Assembly (NCBI GenBank): GCA_017451645.1 | Contig: JAFTNZ010000007.1 | Span: forward strand, 1 to 64,000 | From: Bacteroidaceae bacterium | GTDB taxonomy: Bacteria; Bacteroidota; Bacteroidia; Bacteroidales; Bacteroidaceae | Reading direction: 5' to 3' | DNA: 64,000 nt | Shown: positions 1 through 7,114 of the stretch, in pieces | How positions within the stretch are numbered: the first letter of the stretch is position 1 | Layout of the letters: every line of letters starts with the position of its first letter | Made by a program: the position numbers and the translations under genes | The notes under the pieces: generated by a model | What the model was told of the DNA's origin: nothing | The model's input: the letters and a program-made list of their open reading frames with translations, nothing else | The model's database searches: none

Positions 1-24
1 GTTCGTATCTTGCTTACCACTCAT
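1..24 (-). CDS. 5' end of an unidentified gene leaving the window
   Basis: A leftward reading frame opens with ATG at 24-22 and reads M-S-G-K-Q-D-T-N to the window edge. A good Bacteroidetes promoter on the same strand lies about 90 nt upstream. Eight codons are too few to name a product. Confidence 0.45.
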
Positions 25-117
25 TTCTTAAATAAATGGCTCCTTGTACTACTTGTCTGTTCTATGTAAATCTTTCAAAGACCGCTTATACAACTGCTTT
101 CCGTTCGAAAGCGGGTG

Positions 118-149
118 CAAAATTACTGCTTTTAGCAATACAAACCAAA
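118..149 (-). promoter_or_regulatory. Promoter of the leftmost gene
   Basis: On the minus strand TTTG (149-146) and TAATTTTG (125-118) are separated by 20 nt. This matches the Bacteroidetes -33/-7 consensus (TTTG, 19-21 nt, TAnnTTTG). Transcription would start near 110 and run into the gene at 24. Confidence 0.55.
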
Positions 150-765
150 CTTTTATGAAAGTTTTTTTGAGAAAAATACAAAATAAAACGCTAAACCGCT
201 GAATGACAAAGAAGAAAAATGTGTTGTAAAACATAAAATAGAAAAGAAAAAAAGGGAAGGAAGAGAAATACTACACCTTATTATATTAATAAGGCTGACT
301 CAATCAGTCGACCATACCTTAGTGTAAAAGTCTGAAGCGCTTTTCGTTGAGAACTCTGCTCGAAAAGTGGGTCCCGGAGCATTGCTGACGGTCCATATTT
401 TGCTGTACTCTAAGACCCTTCGACTGCGCTCAGGGTGACAGAGACGGCATGAACCCGAATCTTGTTTAAGACTCAAAGTTTTACCGACACCAATAATAAA
501 AAGTAAGAGGGCAAGAGGGAGGAGGGACTCCAAAAGGTTCAGCTTGGAAACTAAAGAAGCGAGGGTGAGCCAAGCATTTGACCCACCCTCGATCACAAAT
601 AGATTTATTCAAACTTATATATCGCAAGCTCAACTTTCAAGAGTTGCAGAAGTCGAATTATATGGACCGAATTATTCCCACTCGATTTTAATTGTTAAAA
701 TAAGACTTGATATTATAACTTTATTATCAATACTTTAACTCTTTATTTTGCTCTTTGAAGAGTGA
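150..765. other. Non-coding left flank of the integrated element
   Basis: About 600 bases without a convincing gene. The short reading frames show no ribosome site, domain or codon bias. The only recognisable item is the CHPERSRR-type repeat near 416-445. The stretch from about 580 to 765 is AT-rich and leads straight into the left direct repeat of the element. It is probably the original intergenic region between the leftmost gene and guaA. Confidence 0.5.
416..445. repeat. CHPERSRR-type dispersed repeat
   Basis: The bases CTTCGACTGCGCTCAGGGTG and their flanks translate on the minus strand to C-H-P-E-R-S-R-R-V-L-E. This peptide is a well-known by-product of a short repeat scattered between genes in many bacteria. 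It is treated here as a non-coding repeat, one copy in this window. Confidence 0.55.
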
Positions 766-790
766 ACTGGTGTCAAAAACTGGTGTCAAA
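766..790. repeat. Left attachment repeat (attL)
   Basis: A 25-bp sequence made of the 13-mer ACTGGTGTCAAAA followed by ACTGGTGTCAAA. The identical 25 bases recur at 5477-5501 in the same orientation, and homology stops at both sides. It supplies the last codons and the stop of the gene at 773. Confidence 0.8.
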
Positions 791-1075
791 AGTGTATTCT
801 TTGGGTATTTCCATATACTCCGATTTTCTTGAATATGGAAGTTGTTGTACAATAATGACAGCATTGTTTGGTGCAGGATATAACTTTATTGTATTGCCCT
901 CAATAGATGTCAAGAGTAAGTCAAATGTCTTTATGGAATAATCATCTGTGTCTTCCCATTCATTTTTGCATACAAGAAATATGCCATCACCTATATTATC
1001 ATTTTCATAATCAGTTTTTCGACAAACAGCAACAAACTCTTGTTCATCAAACATAAGAATAAATTTAACTTTCAT
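773..1075 (-). CDS. Unknown 100-aa protein at the left end of the element
   Basis: I do not recognise this protein. It has 100 residues, starts M-K-V-K-F, is acidic in the middle, and has no signal peptide or membrane segment. It follows the 212-aa gene by 17 nt, so the two are likely co-transcribed as cargo of the element. Its last residues (F-D-T-S-F) and stop codon are read from the left attachment repeat, so the C-terminus depends on the integration junction. In a circular form the same repeat would be rebuilt, so the stop would probably survive. Confidence 0.6.
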   Translation of the reverse strand: MKVKFILMFDEQEFVAVCRKTDYENDNIGDGIFLVCKNEWEDTDDYSIKTFDLLLTSIEGNTIKLYPAPNNAVIIVQQLPYSRKSEYMEIPKEYTFDTSF

Positions 1076-1092
1076 TTTAATTGAGATAAAAA

Positions 1093-1731
1093 TTAAAAAA
1101 CAGCAATGACAGGTTTGTAAGAAACTCGTTCAAAACGACCATCCATATATAAAATATAGTAAAATTCACGTTCTTCAGAACCGCTTGTATTAAGACTTAC
1201 AATTTTTGCAAATGTAGATATAAAAATGCGTGATGTATATTTACTATTTAGAGTTCCTTTATTGGTTTTAATTAAGTATGATTGATTACCAAGATATTCA
1301 AATGTGTAAATCTCAACATTGTCAAGTTCAAAATAACAATTATCTTCTTGTTGGATTAGTAAACGACAAAAATTATTTCTTTGAACAACACTCAAATAAG
1401 GAATATTCTTGAATAAAACAAAATTTTTAGTCTCTTTTAGTTTATAATCATTTAAAAAACCTTTCATAAATAAATACCATTTTCTTTCTTTATATCTATA
1501 CCCATTTTCATCATAGTTGTCTTCAGCAAATAATACAAAAAATGAATGTTTTATTGTATTTATATCTAATGATATTATTTGCTCTTCGATAGCCTTTTTA
1601 TAGTGGCAAGAAAGATTAACCACGATATTTTTAATTGTTAATAATGTGGCTGTTTCATTGTTTACAATAACAATCTCTCCATATTCATTTATGAATTCAG
1701 GATAGGAGTATAATTTTAGAAAATCGCTCAT
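1093..1731 (-). CDS. Unknown 212-aa protein, element cargo
   Basis: I do not recognise this protein. It is soluble, rich in aromatic and charged residues, without signal peptide, membrane segment or an obvious catalytic motif. It starts 13 nt after the serine recombinase stop and is followed 17 nt later by the 100-aa gene, so recombinase and both unknowns form one transcription unit. Base composition is as AT-rich as the rest of the element. Defence, anti-restriction or regulatory cargo is possible by position only; nothing in the sequence proves any of these. Confidence 0.65.
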   Translation of the reverse strand: MSDFLKLYSYPEFINEYGEIVIVNNETATLLTIKNIVVNLSCHYKKAIEEQIISLDINTIKHSFFVLFAEDNYDENGYRYKERKWYLFMKGFLNDYKLKETKNFVLFKNIPYLSVVQRNNFCRLLIQQEDNCYFELDNVEIYTFEYLGNQSYLIKTNKGTLNSKYTSRIFISTFAKIVSLNTSGSEEREFYYILYMDGRFERVSYKPVIAVF

Positions 1732-1744
1732 ATATATTTGATAT

Positions 1745-2389
1745 TTAATTATTACTTATTATTTTGAACTCTTTCTTTATCCTCTGAACGGTACTAACAC
1801 TAACACCACCCAACTTAGCAACATTACGCACTGAATACCCTTTGCGAAGAAGTGAAATCACTTCCTTGTACTCCTCTCGTTTCTGCTCAGAAGTCTTCAC
1901 TGAACCTGGTTTCCTGCCCAATTTTCCACCGTTCTTAATGTAACTATCCCTACCACTATTCAAGCGGTAAACGATGTTAGAACGCTCTATATTTGCCATT
2001 TCGGCAAGCACCGTAACCATAATGCTGGCAACTGGATTAACCTCTCCATTGGGTTGCAAAGTATGGATGCCAAGATTCTGAATGTAAACAGATACACCCG
2101 ATTCGTGAAGTTGTTCCAATGACTTCAATACTTGAAGCGTTGAACGACCCAAGCGAGAAAGTTCAGAAAGCAGGAGATAGTTCACTTTGTTCTCAATGCA
2201 GTAGTTGATACATTCCATCAGAACCAACCGATTTTCGTTTTTGGTTGCACCACTGATATGCTCTTCGTATGTTCCCATCAACTGGTAATCGTTACGACTG
2301 GCAAACTGGGTCAAGTCCTCGATTTGACGCTGGGTGTTCTGTCTGTCATTACTGGATGATACTCTGGCGTAAATTACTGCTGTCTTCAT
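1745..2389 (-). CDS. Serine recombinase (resolvase/invertase family)
   Basis: 214 residues. The N-terminal resolvase domain begins K-T-A-V-I-Y-A-R-V-S-S, with Ser11 as the expected nucleophile, and continues to S-R-L-G-R-S (residues 78-83), which carries two conserved arginines. A basic linker (G-G-K-L-G-R-K-P-G) leads to a C-terminal helix-turn-helix (about 184-208). The size fits the small resolvase/invertase type, not the large serine integrases. ATG at 2389 is preferred over an in-frame upstream start because the domain begins there. It may resolve multimers of an excised form, invert DNA, or act on the element. The two unknown genes lie directly downstream. Confidence 0.88.
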   Translation of the reverse strand: MKTAVIYARVSSSNDRQNTQRQIEDLTQFASRNDYQLMGTYEEHISGATKNENRLVLMECINYCIENKVNYLLLSELSRLGRSTLQVLKSLEQLHESGVSVYIQNLGIHTLQPNGEVNPVASIMVTVLAEMANIERSNIVYRLNSGRDSYIKNGGKLGRKPGSVKTSEQKREEYKEVISLLRKGYSVRNVAKLGGVSVSTVQRIKKEFKIISNN

Positions 2390-2767
2390 AATGGTTACTT
2401 CTTTAACACTGGCAAATATAACTGGAATATCCTGTTCCAGCAAATCTCTGATGCATAAAATTCAAAGAATATTTTGAATACAAAAAATGCTGGGCTTGGG
2501 ATATGAATACAGATTTATTTGAATACAAATTATTTTTGAGTACAAGAGATAAACGATAAACAGATATGTTGAATTGAATATCAAGATTTTATATAAAAAT
2601 TGAAGAAATGACAAATACTACCCTTGTTTTTAATGATTGTAAAAATCGTTTTATTTACTTGAATTGATAATAATTTTATCAAAATAAGCTATAAATATGA
2701 TAATCATTATATTACGTTTATAAACAAGTAGTGGTAAGGTACTTTACTAATACCTTACCATTTACCA
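2390..2767. other. AT-rich non-coding region between rep and recombinase
   Basis: About 380 bases without a gene. It holds the perfect palindrome GTTTATAAAC (2716-2725) and the hairpin at 2732-2760, both close to the 3' end of the replication gene. Such a region could contain the replication origin, the recombinase promoter, or both. No TAnnTTTG promoter is obvious. Confidence 0.45.
2732..2760. repeat. 10-bp hairpin downstream of rep (possible nick site or terminator)
   Basis: TGGTAAGGTA and TACCTTACCA form a perfect 10-bp stem around the 9-nt loop CTTTACTAA. It begins 8 nt beyond the rep stop. There is no T-run after it in the direction of rep, so a plain rho-independent terminator is not the best reading. 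A double-strand origin hairpin nicked by the Rep protein is an alternative. Confidence 0.5.
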
Positions 2768-3646
2768 TTAGATTAAATCCATTACTCCATAGACTTTTCT
2801 CCCTTTGACTGCTTGGAATCGTATCACTCTGTTTAAGAAAGTGAGATAGAACAACCATAACCAATCGTCATTGATAAACATTGATGGGTCGTATTCAATA
2901 TGCTCTCTTGTAAAGAAATCTTTCATTGCGTCAGAATTGATTCTAACTTCCAATCTATGCAACTGGTTTGGATTGTCATAGCTTTCCATTATGTATTCCT
3001 TATGGCTTTTGTTCTCAATCTCACGCTTCTTGTTGTATGCGTTGATGCTCAAATCATTTTTCTTTTGCTGGATAAGGATGCTATATTCTTTGATGCGTTC
3101 AAGATTTCCGATTCCGATATATAGAATGTCTTCTATCAATTTCTTTCTGTCTGTTATCTTTGTGCCATTGATGATAGGGTAGTAGTCTTTGTTCCTAATC
3201 ATCTTGACTAATGCTTTGGAAAAGTTGGTGCTGGTATCAATGGCTAAATCCAAATGGGTAATGTTGTTGAATTGTAGTCCTAACATCTGCTCTATGTAGT
3301 CCAAGAACATAAGTCTGCCTTTGGTGCAATGGTTGTACTTCAAATAGAATTGCTGGTTATCTATCTGCAACCATACATAAGGCTGGAAAGCATCATCGTG
3401 GTCCGAACGCAAACCCCATTGGATTGTTCCAAATACTTGTTCTTCCATATCTTCAAAAGTGTTATCATTGTAGAATGTATAGACTATCTCATAGATATAG
3501 TTGAAATGAGTTCCGTCTATTCTTCGTAACTGGAAATCCCATCCTTGTACCTCATAGGCTTCTATTGGATTTTCTCTTAAATCGTGTAGTCTGCTTGATT
3601 CAGACAATGTGTAACAAATCTTTAACTTGTCGATTACTGGTACCAT
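2768..3646 (-). CDS. Replication initiation protein, Rep_trans-like
   Basis: 292 residues. The pattern fits rolling-circle initiators of the Rep_trans type: a hydrophobic strand H-L-D-L-A-I-D (131-137), then A-Y-N-K-K-R-E-I (203-210), where Tyr204 is a candidate nicking tyrosine, then R-L-E-V-R-I (231-236). No helicase domain is present. The enzyme would nick one strand at an origin and start single-strand replication of the excised element. It starts 8 nt after the 59-aa gene. Related proteins occur in plasmids, conjugative transposons and filamentous phages; the choice among these is open. Confidence 0.75.
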   Translation of the reverse strand: MVPVIDKLKICYTLSESSRLHDLRENPIEAYEVQGWDFQLRRIDGTHFNYIYEIVYTFYNDNTFEDMEEQVFGTIQWGLRSDHDDAFQPYVWLQIDNQQFYLKYNHCTKGRLMFLDYIEQMLGLQFNNITHLDLAIDTSTNFSKALVKMIRNKDYYPIINGTKITDRKKLIEDILYIGIGNLERIKEYSILIQQKKNDLSINAYNKKREIENKSHKEYIMESYDNPNQLHRLEVRINSDAMKDFFTREHIEYDPSMFINDDWLWLFYLTFLNRVIRFQAVKGRKVYGVMDLI

Positions 3647-3654
3647 AAAATCGT

Positions 3655-3834
3655 TTAGTTTTGTTTATTATATTTATTCTGCCAATATGCTTTCATTGCT
3701 TCGCTTATGGCTTGTTTATGTTGTTTAGTCTTTGGCTGGTTTTTCAACGCTTGGCTAATCAACTTCTTTGTTGTAGCAGATTTCTTTCTACCTCGTAAAG
3801 CGTATGAAATCTTTCTCTTTACTTGTTCATTCAT
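3655..3834 (-). CDS. 59-aa basic protein with NUMOD3-like repeats
   Basis: ATG at 3834 opens a 59-codon frame ending TAA at 3655. The protein is very basic and contains related short units: K-R-K-I-S-Y-A-L-R-G-R-K-K-S, then K-K-L-I-S-Q-A-L-K, then K-Q-A-I-S-E-A-M-K. These resemble the NUMOD3 DNA-binding motif (K-I-S-E-A-L-K-G-R-K-H-S) found in homing endonucleases, but here there is no nuclease domain. It ends 8 nt before the rep start and so is probably translated with rep. An auxiliary DNA-binding role in replication or excision is inference. Confidence 0.65.
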   Translation of the reverse strand: MNEQVKRKISYALRGRKKSATTKKLISQALKNQPKTKQHKQAISEAMKAYWQNKYNKQN

Positions 3835-3965
3835 TGTTAAACCTTTTTACTATAAATAGTAGGTAGGTTGAAAAAAGTTAGAAAAAATTACAGGAAATTT
3901 TATGGAAAGAACGCTTTACTGGTAGAAAGGTTAAAATCGGCTCTATTAGAAAGCAGTTACCTACA

Positions 3966-5309
3966 TTAGTGGGCAAATGCTTGTGCTACTATTTTTGCGT
4001 GTTGTAATTTATCCACTTTGATGTACTTCAAGAAATTGGCTTCTGTGGTGTGTCCTGTGATTGCCATAATGCTAATGGATGGAACACCTCTTAGATACAT
4101 ATTCGTAGCAAAACTTCGTCTGGCTGTATGGTTCATGATGAACTGGGATTTTGTTCCAGTTCTGATAACGCTTTGCCCACCTTTGACACGACCCAAAGAT
4201 ACTTGTTCATTTATACCTGCCAACTCTGCACACTTGCGAATGTGTTTCAGTGTATGTGTCTTGTGGGTACTTTTAGGCAACACACCATTATACTTGGCAA
4301 TGATGTCTTTAACCATTGGATGCAATGGAATGACTACGGTTGTGTTTGTTTTATGGGTATGTACTATCATCGTGTCATTGATAATGTTTGCTCCCGATAA
4401 GTCTTTCCAGTCCCCGAAGCGAAGTCCCGTCCAACATGCAACAACAAATAAATCTCTTGTGATTTCAATCTGCTCACGAGGGTTTATTTGTTCCTTGACT
4501 GCCTCATCTTCAAAGTTGATGGCATAGATTTTATTGATGTCCTCTTCTGTCAGATAAACATTCTCAACATCTTGGCATTTGGTGCGGTAACGATGGAATG
4601 ATTTATCTGTTATCAGTCCTTGAATTTCCGCTTCACTCAACCATACTTTCATTATGCTATATTGGGATGCGATGGTATTGGCTGTGTAGTTTTTACTCAT
4701 CATCCAAGCTGTAAAACGTTCCTCTAATTGGGTATTGAAGAGTTCCCAAACTAACCTTATGTGCTTGTCTTCGCAAAACTTCTGCAATCGTTTTAACGCA
4801 TTACGATGGTTATAGATTGTACCATTTACGATTTTTCGCTGGGTGTCTTTGTTGACCATTTGGCTTTTGCGTTCAATATAGGCATTGATAAACTCTACTG
4901 GGTTCTTACGGGTGTTGGCTTCAACACCTCTAATCTTTCCATTGATGAAATTAGTGAAGTTCTTTGCATTGTGTTCCATTCCATTGCTCATTAGATGGCT
5001 TTGGCTAACTTGGATTCCGTACTCGTGGCAATATCCAAGAATCTTTTTCAAGCCTTTGTTTATACCTTTATTATATTTAAGTTGAACATTACCCAAAGCA
5101 CTATCTTCTGATGCTCGTTCACCGACTTGGGTTCTTGTAGTCTTAATCCAGAACTCTGGTTCAATCAATAAGCCAGTATATGCTCTTACTCTTTCCTTAT
5201 TGATAGTTGTTGTCAACCATATTTGAGATTTCTTTCCTCCAATCCCTTTGAGATTGAAGTTAATCTTCATACTAAATCTACCATTTATCGAAACTTCGTT
5301 TTCAACCAT
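3966..5309 (-). CDS. Tyrosine recombinase / integrase of the element
   Basis: 447 residues, typical of Bacteroidetes phage-type integrases. An arm-binding N-terminus (M-K-I-N-F-N-L-K-G, then T-T-I-N-K-E-R-V-R) is followed by a SAM-like core-binding domain (about 135-235) and the catalytic domain. The active-site set is visible: Arg297 in T-G-L-R-F-G-D, His394 and Arg397 in H-T-A-R-R-S-F, His420 in T-G-H-T, and Tyr429 in F-L-K-Y-I-K. It should join the 25-bp attachment repeats; the right one lies about 170 bp upstream of its start. An internal ATG at 5270 also fits the family's N-terminus. Confidence 0.92.
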   Translation of the reverse strand: MVENEVSINGRFSMKINFNLKGIGGKKSQIWLTTTINKERVRAYTGLLIEPEFWIKTTRTQVGERASEDSALGNVQLKYNKGINKGLKKILGYCHEYGIQVSQSHLMSNGMEHNAKNFTNFINGKIRGVEANTRKNPVEFINAYIERKSQMVNKDTQRKIVNGTIYNHRNALKRLQKFCEDKHIRLVWELFNTQLEERFTAWMMSKNYTANTIASQYSIMKVWLSEAEIQGLITDKSFHRYRTKCQDVENVYLTEEDINKIYAINFEDEAVKEQINPREQIEITRDLFVVACWTGLRFGDWKDLSGANIINDTMIVHTHKTNTTVVIPLHPMVKDIIAKYNGVLPKSTHKTHTLKHIRKCAELAGINEQVSLGRVKGGQSVIRTGTKSQFIMNHTARRSFATNMYLRGVPSISIMAITGHTTEANFLKYIKVDKLQHAKIVAQAFAH

Positions 5310-5476
5310 AACATTATATATTTTAATGTGTCCTATTGTGAGGACTTATTTTTGTTTACCTTTTTATTTAAAGTATATCGTCCCTTAAATAGAAGTCAAT
5401 ACCTTGGATGAAAATATTTTTTCTTTTCCTCAAAATTACTGGTAAAAAATGAACAGGAGAAATAGTAGAAAATGGT

Positions 5477-5501
5477 ACTGGTGTCAAAAACTGGTGTCAA
5501 A
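5477..5501. repeat. Right attachment repeat (attR)
   Basis: Identical over 25 bp to 766-790: two copies of ACTGGTGTCAAA(A). The sequence diverges immediately on both sides. It does not resemble a tRNA 3' end, so the target appears to be an intergenic site. Confidence 0.8.
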
Positions 5502-5565
5502 TTACATTCGTTAACAAAAATACTAAAAAAACTTCCTGAGAGCACTGGAGGCTATATATCAACGA

Positions 5566-5597
5566 AATAGCCCCGACTTTTTAGAGTCGAGGCTATT
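5566..5597 (-). terminator. guaA terminator
   Basis: A 13-bp stem with one G-T pair (AATAGCCCCGACT with AGTCGAGGCTATT) around a 6-nt loop starts 28 nt beyond the guaA stop. The T-run after the stem is short. The element integrated just beyond it. Confidence 0.6.
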
Positions 5598-5624
5598 AAA
5601 AATATGCTTTAAAAAGGGTTTATT

Positions 5625-6935
5625 TTATTCCCACTCGATGGTTGCAGACGGCTTCGGCGACATATCGTAGCATACGCGATTGATACCCGGCACCTCTTTT
5701 AATATTCGGTCGGTGATTTTCATCAGGATAGGCCACTCGATCTGTTCAATGGTGGCGGTCATGGCATCTACGGTATTGACAGCACGAATAATGACGGGCC
5801 AATCGTAGCTGCGGGCATTATCCTTCACACCCACGCTCTTGAAGTCGGGCACCACAGTAAAGTATTGCCATACCTTCTTATCAAGACCGGCCAAAGCAAA
5901 CTCTTCGCGCAAGATGGCATCGCTCTCGCGCAAGGCTTCCAAGCGGTCGCGAGTAATAGCGCCAAGGCAACGCACTCCCAATCCTGGTCCGGGGAAGGGC
6001 TGACGATAAACCATTTCATAGGGCAAGCCAAGCTCTACACCGCAAGCACGCACCTCGTCCTTGAACAACTGCTTCAAAGGCTCTACCAACTGGAACTGCA
6101 AATCTTCAGGCAAACCGCCCACGTTGTGATGGCTCTTCACCATCTTGGCTGTCTTCGTTCCACTCTCCACGATATCGGGATAAATGGTTCCCTGTCCAAG
6201 GAAATCGATGCCTCCGGCCAATTTGCGTGCCTCTTCTTCAAACACACGGATAAATTCTCCACCAATAATCTTACGTTTTTGTTCAGGATCAGCTACACCG
6301 GCCAACAGTCCGAGGAAACGGTCGGTGGCATCAACATACACCAAATTGGCATTCAATTGGTTCTTGAATACTTCAATCACATTCTCCGACTCTCCCTTGC
6401 GCATCAGTCCATGATTCACATGTACACAGACAAGATTGTCTCCGATAGCCTTCAGCAACAATGCCGCAACCACCGAACTGTCAACACCGCCTGAAAGAGC
6501 GAGCAGCACCTTCTTTTCGCCCACCTGACGACGCACCAGTTCTATTTGGTCAGCCACGAAATTCTTCATGTTCCAGTTGGCCTCTGCCTGGCAAGTGTCA
6601 AAAACAAAAGACTTGACGGTATCCTTAATAGCCTCTTCGTCATTTGCCAATTGCGGCAACTTCACATCGCACAATGCCTTGTCGTGGCCGGCAGCCATTA
6701 CAGGAATTCCTGTCTCATAAATTTCCGGCAACACATCAATGGCTACACCATCAATGACATTGTTGGGGCCACCGTTAATGATAACACCCTTCACATTGGG
6801 CAATGCCTTCAACTCTTCAGCAGTGATGTCATGCGGATAAATCTCGCTATACACACCCAATGCACGGATTGCTCTGGCCAGCACGGTGTTCTCGTGACTA
6901 CCCAAATCCAGAATTACAATCATGTCTTGCTTCAT
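5625..6935 (-). CDS. guaA: GMP synthase with a degenerate, shortened glutaminase domain
   Basis: 436 residues against roughly 510 for usual GuaA. The ATP-pyrophosphatase part is intact: P-loop S-G-G-V-D-S-S at 148-154, and the dimerisation end finishing P-S-A-T-I-E-W-E. The N-terminal class I amidotransferase part starts normally (G-G-P-N at 55-58), but where the nucleophile elbow G-x-C-x-G should stand it reads P-V-M-A-A-G-H-D-K-A. The rest of that domain, including the His-Glu pair, is missing. The protein should still adenylate XMP and amidate it to GMP, but probably with free ammonia or a partner glutaminase. It is a single gene with its own promoter and terminator. Confidence 0.9.
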   Translation of the reverse strand: MKQDMIVILDLGSHENTVLARAIRALGVYSEIYPHDITAEELKALPNVKGVIINGGPNNVIDGVAIDVLPEIYETGIPVMAAGHDKALCDVKLPQLANDEEAIKDTVKSFVFDTCQAEANWNMKNFVADQIELVRRQVGEKKVLLALSGGVDSSVVAALLLKAIGDNLVCVHVNHGLMRKGESENVIEVFKNQLNANLVYVDATDRFLGLLAGVADPEQKRKIIGGEFIRVFEEEARKLAGGIDFLGQGTIYPDIVESGTKTAKMVKSHHNVGGLPEDLQFQLVEPLKQLFKDEVRACGVELGLPYEMVYRQPFPGPGLGVRCLGAITRDRLEALRESDAILREEFALAGLDKKVWQYFTVVPDFKSVGVKDNARSYDWPVIIRAVNTVDAMTATIEQIEWPILMKITDRILKEVPGINRVCYDMSPKPSATIEWE

Positions 6936-7054
6936 ATCTCTTTTATCTTTAAAGTATATTGGTTCGTACTATTTGTCTTTCTATTATAGTCTTGGATTAC
7001 AATATCTTACTTGTTTACCGTTCCTATTTTTAGTCCAATTCTCAGAAAACGCTG

Positions 7055-7062
7055 CAAAAATA
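7055..7062 (-). promoter_or_regulatory. -7 box of guaA promoter
   Basis: TATTTTTG on the minus strand matches TAnnTTTG, about 120 nt upstream of the guaA start. No clear -33 box is seen at the right spacing. The leader would be about 110 nt; I recognise no riboswitch in it. Confidence 0.4.
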
Positions 7063-7114
7063 ACACAAAATTGGAACATACACGATAAAAAAAAGGCATT
7101 ATTTCATTAAAAAA

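Larger units (their letters stand above)
766..5501. mobile_element. 4.7-kb integrated element with tyrosine integrase and Rep_trans-like protein
   Basis: The segment is bounded by two identical 25-bp direct repeats and holds six genes, all on the minus strand: integrase next to the right end, NUMOD3-like small protein, replication initiator, serine recombinase and two unknowns at the left end. It is clearly more AT-rich than guaA next door and sits in the intergenic space downstream of the guaA terminator. No capsid, relaxase or mobilisation gene is visible. It could be a small integrative plasmid-like element, a satellite, or an integrated single-stranded-DNA phage relative; the content does not decide which. 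Confidence 0.8.
5310..5624. other. Right end of the element and guaA 3' region
   Basis: About 315 bases without a gene. From left to right they hold the integrase upstream region, the right attachment repeat (5477-5501), and the guaA terminator (5566-5597). Confidence 0.6.

Noticed and set aside
300-596. 98-aa frame on the minus strand
   Set aside because: It is a translation through the CHPERSRR repeat, with no domain and no ribosome site.
544-738. 64-aa frame on the plus strand
   Set aside because: AT-rich flank sequence, no promoter box at a suitable distance, no recognisable features.
766-790. Insertion into a tRNA gene
   Set aside because: The 25-mer has no resemblance to a tRNA 3' end and no cloverleaf is visible next to it.
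2390-2443. Longer N-terminus for the serine recombinase
   Set aside because: The extra 18 residues precede a standard resolvase start and are not family-like.
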